Shown: positions 1 to 7,645 of the stretch, one piece after another
Layout: the number at the start of each line of letters is the position of its first letter
Numbering within the stretch: the first letter of the stretch is position 1
Source: an uncultured beta proteobacterium
GTDB lineage: Bacteria > Pseudomonadota > Gammaproteobacteria > Burkholderiales > Burkholderiaceae_C
Direction of reading: 5' to 3'
Assembly: GCA_903864505.1 (NCBI GenBank)
Contig: CAIPGC010000118.1
Location: forward strand, 1 to 33,902
DNA: 33,902 nt
The notes under the pieces: generated by a model
What the model saw: the letters and a program-made list of their open reading frames with translations, nothing else
The model's database searches: none
Told to the model about the DNA's origin: nothing
Position numbers and translations under genes: made by a program

Positions 1-523
1 CGGCAACAGTTGTAAGTCCTGCCTCAAGCCCGGCAACAATGGAATGTCAGCGGCTTGTGGTGCAGTGTCCGCTTGCATCATGGGAAGCTTCGAAATTCAT
101 TCAAGTGATCAAATGCTGTTGGCATCCCCGCGTGTGGTGCAAATCCCTAGCCCGGAATGGACGGAATGTTTGATTGTCGTTGTCGCCAAGCTATTGCAGT
201 ATCGCAGAGCGTCTGCAGACGTTCAAGTCGCCCGGAGCGCGTTTCAAGCGCTCCAATTGTGCAACCTTAAGAAACTAAGCCTTCCAGGGTCGACTGCGAG
301 GCGGAACAAAGTAGCCTGCCAGTATCGTTTTCAAAATGTTGTATTTTTGTTGGTATAAATTTGGACGTTAACCATTAAATGTAGTACCCGTGCAGGCTAG
401 GATCCAGCATGTGATTCAGACCTCGGCACGGGTTTTTGAGGGTTCTGCCTCGCATCAGCGAGGTGTCCGTGTCAACCCCGACACAATCTACTTCCTCCAG
501 ACGCTTGCGTTGACCTCCAGAGT
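1..523. other. Gene-poor region upstream of the hox operon
   Basis: No gene can be supported with confidence. One plus-strand frame is open from the window edge to a TAA at 356-358, with ATG at 44, but the translation (rich in hydrophobic and cysteine residues, no recognisable domain) and mixed codon use do not look like the neighbouring genes. It could be the tail of a real gene cut by the window edge. Visible structure: a perfect 12-bp palindrome at 210-221; an inverted repeat GGAGCGC/GCGCTCC at 234-240 and 248-254; a terminator-like stem at 387-437; a 6-bp stem with a 4-nt loop at 448-463; and GTGTC/GACAC at 469-473 and 480-484. Some of these may be activator sites for the sigma-54-type promoter just downstream. 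That is inference. Confidence 0.5.
387..437 (+). terminator. Possible rho-independent terminator upstream of hox
   Basis: CCCGTGC plus AGG (387-396) can pair with CCT (421-423) and GCACGGG (426-432), leaving a two-base bulge and a 24-nt loop. Five T residues follow at 433-437. The long loop lowers confidence. If real, it would end transcription entering from the left on the plus strand and insulate the hox operon, or end the small open frame that stops at 358. Confidence 0.35.
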
Positions 524-539
524 TGGCACTTTTGTGGCC
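524..539 (+). promoter_or_regulatory. -24/-12 (sigma-54 type) promoter for hoxFUYHW
   Basis: TGGCAC at 524-529 is followed by GC at 537-538, which gives the GG-to-GC spacing of the sigma-54 consensus (TGGCAC, five bases, TTGC). The -24 half is a perfect match; the -12 half reads TGGC rather than TTGC. Transcription would start near 549-550, leaving a leader of about 88 nt before the hoxF ATG at 638. It is established that the soluble hydrogenase operon of Ralstonia eutropha uses sigma-54 with the activator HoxA, so the element fits its gene. Palindromes at 210-254 and 448-484 could be activator sites. Confidence 0.6.
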
Positions 540-637
540 GCCTGAAGTCAGCCACCATTGACATATCGCAAGATAGGTCACGATTGACGCTCGCACAATG
601 GCTGCAGCTAAGCGATAGATACAAGGATGGATCTGCC

Positions 638-2428
638 ATGAAGCCAACCGAGTACAGCATCGAGTCGCTGTTGGATCGGCACGGGCACGCCCCCGATCGA
701 CTGGTGCAGATATTGCGTGAAATCCAGGCACAGCGACTGTGGCTGTCGCGTCAGACCCTGAGTGAGGTTGCGCATGGACTGCAGCTTCCACTGGCCCACG
801 TGGAGGGGGTGGCGGGGTTTTACCGCTTCTTTCATGACCGCCCGGTGGGGCAATACCGTGTGCTGATGAGCGACAACATTACCGACCGCATGCAAGGCAG
901 CGAGGAAATGCTGCGCCATCTGCGCCACCTGCTGAAGGTTGAGCCCGACACGATGCGTGCAGATGGACGCGTGAGCGTGTCCACCACGTCCTGCACCGGC
1001 ATGTGCGACCAGGGGCCCGCCGCACTGATCAACCACAACCACCTGGTCACCCGGCTGACACCAGCTCGGGTGGAGCACATGGCGGCGCTGATTGAGCGAC
1101 AAGTGCCGCCTGGGCAATGGCCGGCCGATTGGTCCCGCGTGGACGACCAGATTCGGCTCGCCAACGTCCAGTTGGGCGTTCAGCCAGAACCCGGAGTGGG
1201 CATTGCTGCGGCGATGGCACGTGGTGCGCAGGGCATGCTCGATGAATTGAAGCGCTCGAAGTTGCGCGGGCGGGGTGGGGCCGGCTATGCCACAGGAACC
1301 AAGTGGCAATTGTGTCGCAACGCCAAGTCGGACACGCACTACGTCGTTTGCAATGCCGACGAGGGCGAACCTGGGACGTTCAAAGACCGCGTCTTGCTGA
1401 CCAGTTACGCCGATACCATTTTTGAAGGCATGACCATCGCAGCCTTTATTGTCGGAGCGCAACAAGGGCTGGTTTACCTGCGAGGCGAGTATCGGTACTT
1501 ACTGGAGCCTCTGGAAGCGCTTCTACAAAGACGGCGAACACAAGGGTTATTGGGCAACTCCATCCAGGGCAGTGCAGGTTTTGACTTTGATATCGACATC
1601 CACGTCGGTGCAGGCGCATACGTCTGCGGCGAAGAATCTGCCCTGATTGAGTCACTCGAAGGCAAACGCGGCACACCACGCATTCGCCCCCCATTTCCAG
1701 TAGAGCGCGGCTATTTGAACCAGCCCACCACAGTCAACAACGTCGAGACCTTTTGCGCAGTCACCCACATTGCCGTGCACACAGGCTCATGGTGGCTGGG
1801 TATCGGGACCCCGCACTCGACCGGCACCAAAATTCACTCGGTCTCGGGGGACTGTGAGCGCCCGGGCTTGTATGAGTATCCGTTTGGCACACGTATTGGC
1901 CGCATTCTGGAAGATTGCGGTGCGCGCGACACGCAGGCGGTGCAGGTGGGCGGCCCCTCTGGCGTGTGTCTGTCGGCCATGGAATTTAATCGGCGCATCG
2001 GATTTGAAGATGTCCATACTGCCGGTGCCTTCATGGTGTTTGACCGCAGCCGCGACATGTTCGATGTGGCGCACAACTTTGCCCAGTTCTTTGCCCATGA
2101 GAGTTGCGGCTTTTGCACACCCTGCCGCGTGGGCACCGAACTGGTGGTGCGACGCATGGACAAACTCAAGCGGGGGTTCGGCTCCAGCGAGGACGTGCAG
2201 ATCCTGTACGAACTCGACAAGCTGATGCACGGTGCAACCCACTGCGGCCTCGGCGCCACCGCCTGCAACCCCTTGCGCGACACCATTGCCAAGTTCCGAC
2301 CCGCCTATGAAAAACACATGAAATCGCTGCATTTCGCCCCCGGCTTTGACATGGACGCCGAGTTGTCACAGAGCCGCCTGGCCACTGGACGCGACGACAA
2401 CGGTGCCCATCTGGAGACACTGGCATGA
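638..2428 (+). CDS. hoxF: NAD-reducing hydrogenase diaphorase subunit HoxF
   Basis: FMN-containing NADH-binding subunit of the cytoplasmic group 3d [NiFe] hydrogenase. It passes electrons from H2, via HoxU, to NAD+. The protein (596 aa) has a NuoE-like N-terminal part (about 1-160) and a NuoF-like remainder. Visible motifs are GRGGAGY at 211-217 (FMN/NADH fold), DEGEPGTFKDR, GAGAYVCGEESA, and the [4Fe-4S] ligands Cys490, Cys493, Cys496 and Cys536. The NuoE-like part keeps only one half of its [2Fe-2S] motif, Cys119 and Cys123. I chose ATG 638 because AAGGA at 623-627 lies 10 nt upstream and the protein then begins like known HoxF; an ATG at 584 would add 18 residues with no support. The stop overlaps hoxU by 4 nt. 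It is the first gene of the operon, behind the -24/-12 element. Confidence 0.95.
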   Translation: MKPTEYSIESLLDRHGHAPDRLVQILREIQAQRLWLSRQTLSEVAHGLQLPLAHVEGVAGFYRFFHDRPVGQYRVLMSDNITDRMQGSEEMLRHLRHLLKVEPDTMRADGRVSVSTTSCTGMCDQGPAALINHNHLVTRLTPARVEHMAALIERQVPPGQWPADWSRVDDQIRLANVQLGVQPEPGVGIAAAMARGAQGMLDELKRSKLRGRGGAGYATGTKWQLCRNAKSDTHYVVCNADEGEPGTFKDRVLLTSYADTIFEGMTIAAFIVGAQQGLVYLRGEYRYLLEPLEALLQRRRTQGLLGNSIQGSAGFDFDIDIHVGAGAYVCGEESALIESLEGKRGTPRIRPPFPVERGYLNQPTTVNNVETFCAVTHIAVHTGSWWLGIGTPHSTGTKIHSVSGDCERPGLYEYPFGTRIGRILEDCGARDTQAVQVGGPSGVCLSAMEFNRRIGFEDVHTAGAFMVFDRSRDMFDVAHNFAQFFAHESCGFCTPCRVGTELVVRRMDKLKRGFGSSEDVQILYELDKLMHGATHCGLGATACNPLRDTIAKFRPAYEKHMKSLHFAPGFDMDAELSQSRLATGRDDNGAHLETLA

Positions 2429-3159
2429 CCGACCATACCCGAATCGATGCACTGAGCCCAGGCACTTTTGCGCTCGACGGAGATGAGGTTGAATTCGGGC
2501 CCGGCGAGTCCATCCTGCAAGCTGCGACCCGCGCCGGCCACTACATACCGCACCTGTGCTGGCATCCGGACTTTGGTGCCAAGGGTTCGTGCCGACTGTG
2601 CACCGTGCGCATCAATGGACGCATGGGGGCAGCCTGCACGGTACAGGCCGCTTCCGGACAGGAAGTGGAGAGCAACACCGACGACCTCAACGCACAGCGG
2701 AAAACCCTGCTGCAAATGATGTTCATTGAGGGCAACCACTTCTGTCCCTCGTGCGAAAGGAGTGGAAATTGCCGCCTGCAGGCGACCGCCTACGACATGG
2801 GCATGGTAGGCCCGCACTTTGAAGAGTTCTATCCGGACCGTCAGGTCGATGCCAGTCACCCCGACCTGCTGCTCGACCTGAACCGCTGCATCCTGTGCTC
2901 GCTGTGCGTGCGAGCCAGCAGCGAATGGGACCACAAGGAAGTGTTTGCCATCGGCGGACACGGTATCAGGACTCACCTGCTGATCAACAGCCCCAGTGGA
3001 CAGTTGGGTGACAGCACACTGTTGCCAGGCGATCGTGCCGCCAACATTTGCCCGGTGGGTGCCATCGTGCACAAACGCACCGGCTTTGCAGTACCGATTG
3101 GAAAACGGCGCTTTGACCGCAGGTCCGTGTCAGACCCGATGGAGGAAGGTACGTCATGA
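2425..3159 (+). CDS. hoxU: NAD-reducing hydrogenase diaphorase subunit HoxU
   Basis: Iron-sulfur relay subunit of the diaphorase module, homologous to the N-terminal part of NuoG; it connects the HoxYH hydrogenase dimer to HoxF. All expected clusters have ligands in the 244-aa protein: [2Fe-2S] by Cys45, Cys56, Cys59 and Cys71; a NuoG-type cluster by His105, Cys107, Cys110 and Cys116; and a [4Fe-4S] cluster by Cys155, Cys158, Cys161 and Cys209. The start ATG overlaps the hoxF stop (ATGA) and the stop overlaps hoxY in the same way, so translation is probably coupled. Its length is typical of the family. Confidence 0.95.
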   Translation: MTDHTRIDALSPGTFALDGDEVEFGPGESILQAATRAGHYIPHLCWHPDFGAKGSCRLCTVRINGRMGAACTVQAASGQEVESNTDDLNAQRKTLLQMMFIEGNHFCPSCERSGNCRLQATAYDMGMVGPHFEEFYPDRQVDASHPDLLLDLNRCILCSLCVRASSEWDHKEVFAIGGHGIRTHLLINSPSGQLGDSTLLPGDRAANICPVGAIVHKRTGFAVPIGKRRFDRRSVSDPMEEGTS

Positions 3160-3746
3160 ATGCCCCCATGAACAGCGGCCTCCTTGCGGCCAACCCGCCC
3201 CCTGTTGCGCGCAAGCTAAAGCTCGCCACCGTCTCGCTGGCCGGTTGCTTTGGATGTCACATGTCGTTTCTTGACATTGACGAACGCCTGTTGCAGTTGC
3301 TGGAACTGGTGGAGTTTGACCGTTCACCGCTGACAGACATCAAAACCATCGGTCGATGCGACATCGGCCTGATTGAAGGCGGACTGTGCAATGCAGAAAA
3401 CGTGCATGTGCTGCGTGAGTTTCGTGCCCACTGCAAGACCCTGGTGGCCATGGGAGCGTGTGCCGTCAATGGCGGGTTGCCAGCGCAACGCAACCAGCGC
3501 GACGTGGGTTTGATGATGCACGATGTCTATTGCAGGCAGGTGGGTGGAACACCGGGCAACCAGATTCCCAATGACCCGGAACTTCCGCTGCCGCTGAACC
3601 AGGTGCACCCGATCCATGAGGTGGTGCACGTCGACTATTTTCTGCCAGGGTGCCCTCCTTCGGGAGACGCCATTTGGGCTTTTCTGACCGAGTTGCTGGC
3701 AGGACGCGAACCCAACCTGGGCCACGACCTGATCCACTACGACTGA
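3156..3746 (+). CDS. hoxY: NAD-reducing hydrogenase small subunit HoxY
   Basis: Small subunit of the [NiFe] hydrogenase module; it binds the [4Fe-4S] cluster next to the active site and pairs with HoxH. The 196-aa protein has the four expected cysteines: Cys31 and Cys34 (GCFGC), Cys102 (MGAC) and Cys166 (PGCPP). There is no twin-arginine signal peptide, which fits a cytoplasmic group 3 enzyme. The start overlaps the hoxU stop by 4 nt; a second in-frame ATG lies four codons later. A 9-nt gap carrying GAGGTG, a good ribosome binding site, separates it from hoxH. Confidence 0.95.
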   Translation: MNAPMNSGLLAANPPPVARKLKLATVSLAGCFGCHMSFLDIDERLLQLLELVEFDRSPLTDIKTIGRCDIGLIEGGLCNAENVHVLREFRAHCKTLVAMGACAVNGGLPAQRNQRDVGLMMHDVYCRQVGGTPGNQIPNDPELPLPLNQVHPIHEVVHVDYFLPGCPPSGDAIWAFLTELLAGREPNLGHDLIHYD

Positions 3747-3755
3747 GGTGCTTTC

Positions 3756-5237
3756 ATGAGCTTTGATCTGGAAACTGCGGCCACAGCGGAAAACCTGCGT
3801 CGGATTGCGATTGACCCGGTCTCACGGGTGGAGGGTCACGGCAAGGTCACGCTATTGCTCGATGAGAACAATCAGGTGCAGCAGGCTCGACTGCACATTG
3901 TCGAATTCCGGGGCTTTGAAAAATTCATCGAAGGCCGCCCCTACTGGGAAGTACCGGTGATGGTGCAACGTCTGTGCGGCATTTGCCCGGTGTCCCACCA
4001 CCTGGCCGCGGCAAAAGCGTTTGACCGCATCGTGGGCGCAATACCCATCACCGCCAGCGCGGAATCGGTGCGCCGCCTGATGCACTACGGCCAGATACTG
4101 CAGTCGCATGCACTGCATTTCTTTCACCTGTCTTCGCCCGACCTGCTGTTCGGGTTTGACGCACCGCTGGCACAGCGCAACGTGGTGGGCGTGGTGCAAT
4201 CCCACCCAGAAATTGCGAAGAAGGGAATATTGCTGCGCAAGTTCGGGCAGGAAGTCATTCGCATCACCTCGGGCAAGCGTATCCATGGAACTGGCGCTGT
4301 ACCGGGGGGTATCAACAAACTGGTGACCGCGGCGGAACGCGATGCGCTCAAGAGAGACCTGCCACAGATGCTGCAATGGGCGCAGGAGTCGGTCGACATT
4401 GCCAAGCAGTTGCACGCCAGAAACCGGGTGCTATACCACCAGTTCGGCAATTTCCGATCCAACCTGTTATCACTGGTCCGTGCCGACGGTGCCATGGACT
4501 TGTACAACGGTGTGTTGCGGGCCCGCGACGCAGATGGACGTATCTTGTTCGACGGCGTAAGCGATCAAAGCTACCTGGAGCAGATTGAGGAAGAAGTGCG
4601 CCCCTGGAGCTACATGAAGTTCCCCCACCTGCGCAGCCTGGGGCGTGCGCAAGGCTGGTACCGAGTCGGTCCCCTGGCGCGGGTACAAAACTGCGATTTC
4701 ATTCCAAGCCCCCGTGCGGAGACAGAACGCCAGGCGTTCGTCGCCTGGGGCCAGGGCGAACTGGTACACGCATCACTGGCCTACCACTGGGCACGCATGA
4801 TTGAGATGTTGCATGCGGTCGAGGTCATTGCGGAACTGCTCGAGGACACGGCGTTGCTGTCAGGGGAGCGGATGGCCTGCGGTACGCGGCAACGCAGTGG
4901 TGTCGGCATGATCGAAGCGCCGCGCGGCACCTTGATTCACGATTACACGGTCGGTGACGATGATCTGGTCACCCACTGCAACCTGATCGTTTCCACCACC
5001 CACAACAACCAGGCCATGAACGAGGCCGTTCGTTCGGTGGCACGCGACTACCTCAGCGGCCATGAGATCACCGAGGGCCTGCTCAACCATATCGAAGTCG
5101 CGATTCGTGCCTACGACCCCTGCCTCTCCTGTGCCACCCACGCGTTGGGGAAAATGCCGCTGGACGTGACCCTGGTAGCGTCCGATGGCACGTTACTGGA
5201 CCGCAGGATCAGTAACGACACCAGTTCCAGAGAATGA
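3756..5237 (+). CDS. hoxH: NAD-reducing hydrogenase large subunit HoxH
   Basis: Catalytic subunit carrying the Ni-Fe(CN)2CO centre that splits H2. The 493-aa protein shows RVEGHGKVTL near the N-terminus, the first ligand pair Cys74 and Cys77 (RLCGICPVSHH) and the second pair Cys456 and Cys459 (DPCLSCATH). By family rule the precursor is cut after His462, so 31 residues would be removed once nickel is inserted. The length is close to Ralstonia HoxH (about 488 aa). The stop overlaps hoxW, which encodes the protease expected to perform this cleavage. Maturation also needs HypA-F, none of which is encoded in the window. Confidence 0.96.
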   Translation: MSFDLETAATAENLRRIAIDPVSRVEGHGKVTLLLDENNQVQQARLHIVEFRGFEKFIEGRPYWEVPVMVQRLCGICPVSHHLAAAKAFDRIVGAIPITASAESVRRLMHYGQILQSHALHFFHLSSPDLLFGFDAPLAQRNVVGVVQSHPEIAKKGILLRKFGQEVIRITSGKRIHGTGAVPGGINKLVTAAERDALKRDLPQMLQWAQESVDIAKQLHARNRVLYHQFGNFRSNLLSLVRADGAMDLYNGVLRARDADGRILFDGVSDQSYLEQIEEEVRPWSYMKFPHLRSLGRAQGWYRVGPLARVQNCDFIPSPRAETERQAFVAWGQGELVHASLAYHWARMIEMLHAVEVIAELLEDTALLSGERMACGTRQRSGVGMIEAPRGTLIHDYTVGDDDLVTHCNLIVSTTHNNQAMNEAVRSVARDYLSGHEITEGLLNHIEVAIRAYDPCLSCATHALGKMPLDVTLVASDGTLLDRRISNDTSSRE

Positions 5238-5725
5238 GTGCCCCGCCTGCCGCACTGTTGGTGCTGGGGTGGGGCAACCTCAGTCGCGGTGACGACGCGC
5301 TGGGCCCGCTCGTCATTGCGGGATTGCGCCGGCGCTTGCCGCAAGACTGGCGTGATCAGGTCGAGCTGCTGGAGGACTATCAACTCCAGATTGAACACGC
5401 GCTGGACCTGAGCGGGCGCTCAAGGATACTTTTTGTCGATGCCAGCCTGAACTGCGCGTCACCTTTTGAGGCGCGCCCTGTGTCGGCTGCCCGCGACAGC
5501 AGTTTCACCAGCCACGCCCTCTCGCCCCAGGCTTTGCTGCAGGTTTTCTCCGACATACAGGGTTATGCTCCGCCGCCCGCTACGCTGCTGGCGATCCGGG
5601 GAGAATCGTTCGAACTGGGGGAAACACTGGGGTCGTCCGCACAAAGCCACCTGGATGCAGCCCTGGAGTGGAGTCTGAGTTGGATTTTCGAAGAACCCCA
5701 TGGCATAGACGGTACCAACCGTTAG
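5234..5725 (+). CDS. hoxW: HoxH C-terminal endopeptidase HoxW
   Basis: Hydrogenase maturation protease (HybD/HycI/HoxW family, 163 aa) that cleaves the C-terminal tail of the nickel-loaded large subunit in the cytoplasm. The N-terminal beta strand and loop LVLGWGNLSRGDDALGP are typical. Candidate nickel-sensing or metal ligands are Asp21 (or Asp20), Asp69 in FVDAS, and His94. The ATG overlaps the hoxH stop (ATGA), so the protease is made together with its substrate. It is the last gene of the operon and ends 15 nt before a convergent gene; I see no clear terminator in that gap. Confidence 0.92.
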   Translation: MSAPPAALLVLGWGNLSRGDDALGPLVIAGLRRRLPQDWRDQVELLEDYQLQIEHALDLSGRSRILFVDASLNCASPFEARPVSAARDSSFTSHALSPQALLQVFSDIQGYAPPPATLLAIRGESFELGETLGSSAQSHLDAALEWSLSWIFEEPHGIDGTNR

Positions 5726-5740
5726 CGTAGGGCAATCGAA

Positions 5741-6187
5741 TTATTCCGCCTTCAACATTCGTACCAGGGCAAGTCCGGTGTCGTCAAGCAACACCAGTTG
5801 ATCGTTTTGGAAACGCGCCGTGCGTGTATTTTCGAGCGCCTTGAAAAACTTGTCTTCCTGCCCACCGGGCAAGCTCAGGCACCTCACCTTGGTGGCGGCG
5901 AGGGGGCCAATCCGCAAACGGGAAAGATCGGAAACCGCCATCCCGGTAAACCCGTTACATCCACCAGAACCGCTCACCTGGGTCGCGCTCACCCAGCGCA
6001 GCAGGGGCTTTGGAAACACCACTTCGTCAACCCCGTCAATGGCAAACGCCACCCACTCCCCGCCCATTACCGTCATGACCGGCACCGGCGCGAGCGGCCG
6101 TGGCGGGGGAGCCACCTTGGGCGCCGCACAGGCACCCATCAACGCAGCCAGCAGCAAACCGCACAGACGCATGGGCAATGACTGCAT
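5741..6187 (-). CDS. META-domain lipoprotein (HslJ-like)
   Basis: Small envelope protein of unknown exact role. The 148-aa form starting at ATG 6187 has a signal peptide (LCGLLLAALMGAC) ending in a lipobox-like MGAC with Cys20, followed by a proline-rich linker (about 23-38). The rest matches the META/HslJ pattern: SGSGGCNGFTG in the middle and a later cysteine at TKVRC. HslJ-type META proteins in other bacteria are linked to envelope stress and novobiocin resistance; that is family knowledge and not shown here. The ATG lies one base after the rmlC stop (TGATATG), suggesting coupling to the rhamnose operon. A TTG at 6196 would add three residues. No strong Shine-Dalgarno site is visible. Confidence 0.82.
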   Translation of the reverse strand: MQSLPMRLCGLLLAALMGACAAPKVAPPPRPLAPVPVMTVMGGEWVAFAIDGVDEVVFPKPLLRWVSATQVSGSGGCNGFTGMAVSDLSRLRIGPLAATKVRCLSLPGGQEDKFFKALENTRTARFQNDQLVLLDDTGLALVRMLKAE

Positions 6188-6188
6188 A

Positions 6189-6737
6189 TCAGTCAAAAAC
6201 GGGGGCTTGCGCCAGACTGCGACCGGCGAGGTCTTTGGCCGACAAGTGAGGACCCGCTGTTAGCTCAGGCCAGGCAATGCACAGCGCCGGATCGTTCCAG
6301 GCAATGCACTGTTCATGCTCCGGGGCGTAATAGTCGGTCGTCTTGTACAGGAACTCGGCTGCCTCCGACAACACCACAAAACCATGCGCAAAGCCCGGCG
6401 GAACCCACATCTGCAATTTGTTCTCTGCCGACAGCAAGGCCCCCACCCACTTTCCAAAAGTCGGAGATGATTTGCGCAAATCGACCGCGACATCAAACAC
6501 TTCCCCATGCGAGACACGAACCAGTTTTCCCTGTGGTTGGAGAATCTGGTAATGCAACCCCCGCAACACGCCTTGGGCCGAGCGCGAGTGGTTGTCCTGC
6601 ACAAACGGCACACCAACCCCGGTCGCCTTCGAAAAAGCACGCTGGTTGAAGCTCTCGAAGAAGAATCCGCGTGCATCACCAAATACGCGTGGCTCGATCA
6701 GCAACACATCGGCAAGAGTGGTCGGCACGACTTTCAT
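6189..6737 (-). CDS. rfbC: dTDP-4-dehydrorhamnose 3,5-epimerase RmlC
   Basis: Third step of dTDP-L-rhamnose synthesis: epimerises C3 and C5 of dTDP-4-keto-6-deoxyglucose in the cytoplasm. At 182 aa it has the standard cupin length. Conserved features are [13 protein letters not shown] at 19-31, the RGLHYQ strand with the catalytic base His62, the [11 protein letters not shown] segment, and PPGFAHGF, followed by the YKTTDYY segment. The start ATG overlaps the rmlA stop by 4 nt. It is the fourth gene of the rmlBDAC run. Confidence 0.95.
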   Translation of the reverse strand: MKVVPTTLADVLLIEPRVFGDARGFFFESFNQRAFSKATGVGVPFVQDNHSRSAQGVLRGLHYQILQPQGKLVRVSHGEVFDVAVDLRKSSPTFGKWVGALLSAENKLQMWVPPGFAHGFVVLSEAAEFLYKTTDYYAPEHEQCIAWNDPALCIAWPELTAGPHLSAKDLAGRSLAQAPVFD

Positions 6738-7645
6738 GGTTGCGCCCCCTCCCTGAGCAGCCCCAGCAAATACTGCCCATAGCCATTCTTGGCCAGAGGT
6801 TGCGCCAGGCGTTCGAGTTGCGCTGCGTCGATGAAGCCATTGCGCCAGGCAATTTCCTCGATACAGGCAATTTTCAAACCCTGCCGGCGTTCCAGAGTGG
6901 CGATAAATTGGCCCGCCTCCAGCAGGCTGTCATGTGTTCCGGTATCGAGCCAGGCGTACCCCCGCTGCATGATCTGCACACTGAGTTGCTGTCGGTCCAG
7001 GTAGGCCTGATTCACCGCGGTAATCTCAAGTTCGCCGCGTGGGCTGGGCCGCACCGCCTTGGCAATGTCCACTACCTGATCGTCATAAAAATACAGTCCC
7101 GTTACCGCATAGCTGCTTTGCGGCCTGGCCGGCTTTTCTTCGATGCTGCTGGCACGGCCGTCGGGACCAAAAGCCACCACGCCATAGCGCTCTGGATCCT
7201 GCACATGGTAGGCAAATACGGTCGCCCCGGCGGCTTGCTGGTGAGCTCGCAGCAGGAGGGTGTTCAGATCGTGGCCGTAAAAAATATTGTCCCCCAGCAC
7301 CAGTGCGCTGCTACGACTGCCAATGAACTGCTCACCAATCAGAAACGCCTGCGCCAATCCGTCCGGGCTAGGTTGCACTGCGTACTGCAGGTTGATGCCC
7401 CACTGACTTCCATCGCCCAACAACTGGGTGAACCGGGGCGTGTCCTGCGGCGTGCTGATCACCAGAATGTCGCGCATGCCCGCCAACATCAATGTACTCA
7501 AGGGGTAGTAGATCATGGGCTTGTCATACACCGGCAAGAGTTGCTTGCTCATGGCCAGCGTTGCAGGATGCAGGCGCGTACCCGAACCACCCGCCAGAAT
7601 GATGCCCCTGCGCTGGGCTGCGCTGGGATCAATGCGTAAATTCAT
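6734..7645 (-). CDS. rfbA: Glucose-1-phosphate thymidylyltransferase RmlA
   Basis: First step of the pathway: glucose-1-phosphate plus dTTP gives dTDP-glucose and pyrophosphate. The 303-aa protein has the nucleotidyltransferase signature [11 protein letters not shown] at about 19-29, the lysine-containing [21 protein letters not shown] with the metal-binding aspartate, EEKP, and the [13 protein letters not shown] segment. The first 12 residues are an extension before the conserved RGIILAGG strand. The coding region overlaps rmlD by 17 nt, so the ATG at 7645 lies inside the rmlD 3' end. The C-terminus is the usual length. Confidence 0.95.
   Translation of the reverse strand: MNLRIDPSAAQRRGIILAGGSGTRLHPATLAMSKQLLPVYDKPMIYYPLSTLMLAGMRDILVISTPQDTPRFTQLLGDGSQWGINLQYAVQPSPDGLAQAFLIGEQFIGSRSSALVLGDNIFYGHDLNTLLLRAHQQAAGATVFAYHVQDPERYGVVAFGPDGRASSIEEKPARPQSSYAVTGLYFYDDQVVDIAKAVRPSPRGELEITAVNQAYLDRQQLSVQIMQRGYAWLDTGTHDSLLEAGQFIATLERRQGLKIACIEEIAWRNGFIDAAQLERLAQPLAKNGYGQYLLGLLREGAQP

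Noticed and set aside
44-358. 104-aa plus-strand open frame near the left edge
   Set aside because: No recognisable domain, and codon use unlike the neighbours. It is described in the region entry because it stays open to the window edge and could be a cut gene.
584-637. Upstream ATG for hoxF at 584
   Set aside because: The 18 extra residues are not HoxF-like, and the ATG at 638 has a ribosome binding site.
608-1465. 285-aa open frame on the minus strand
   Set aside because: It is the shadow of hoxF; the plus-strand translation has all HoxF motifs, and the minus translation has none.
6671-7639. 322-aa open frame on the plus strand
   Set aside because: Antisense shadow of rmlA; the rmlA product is complete and well conserved.
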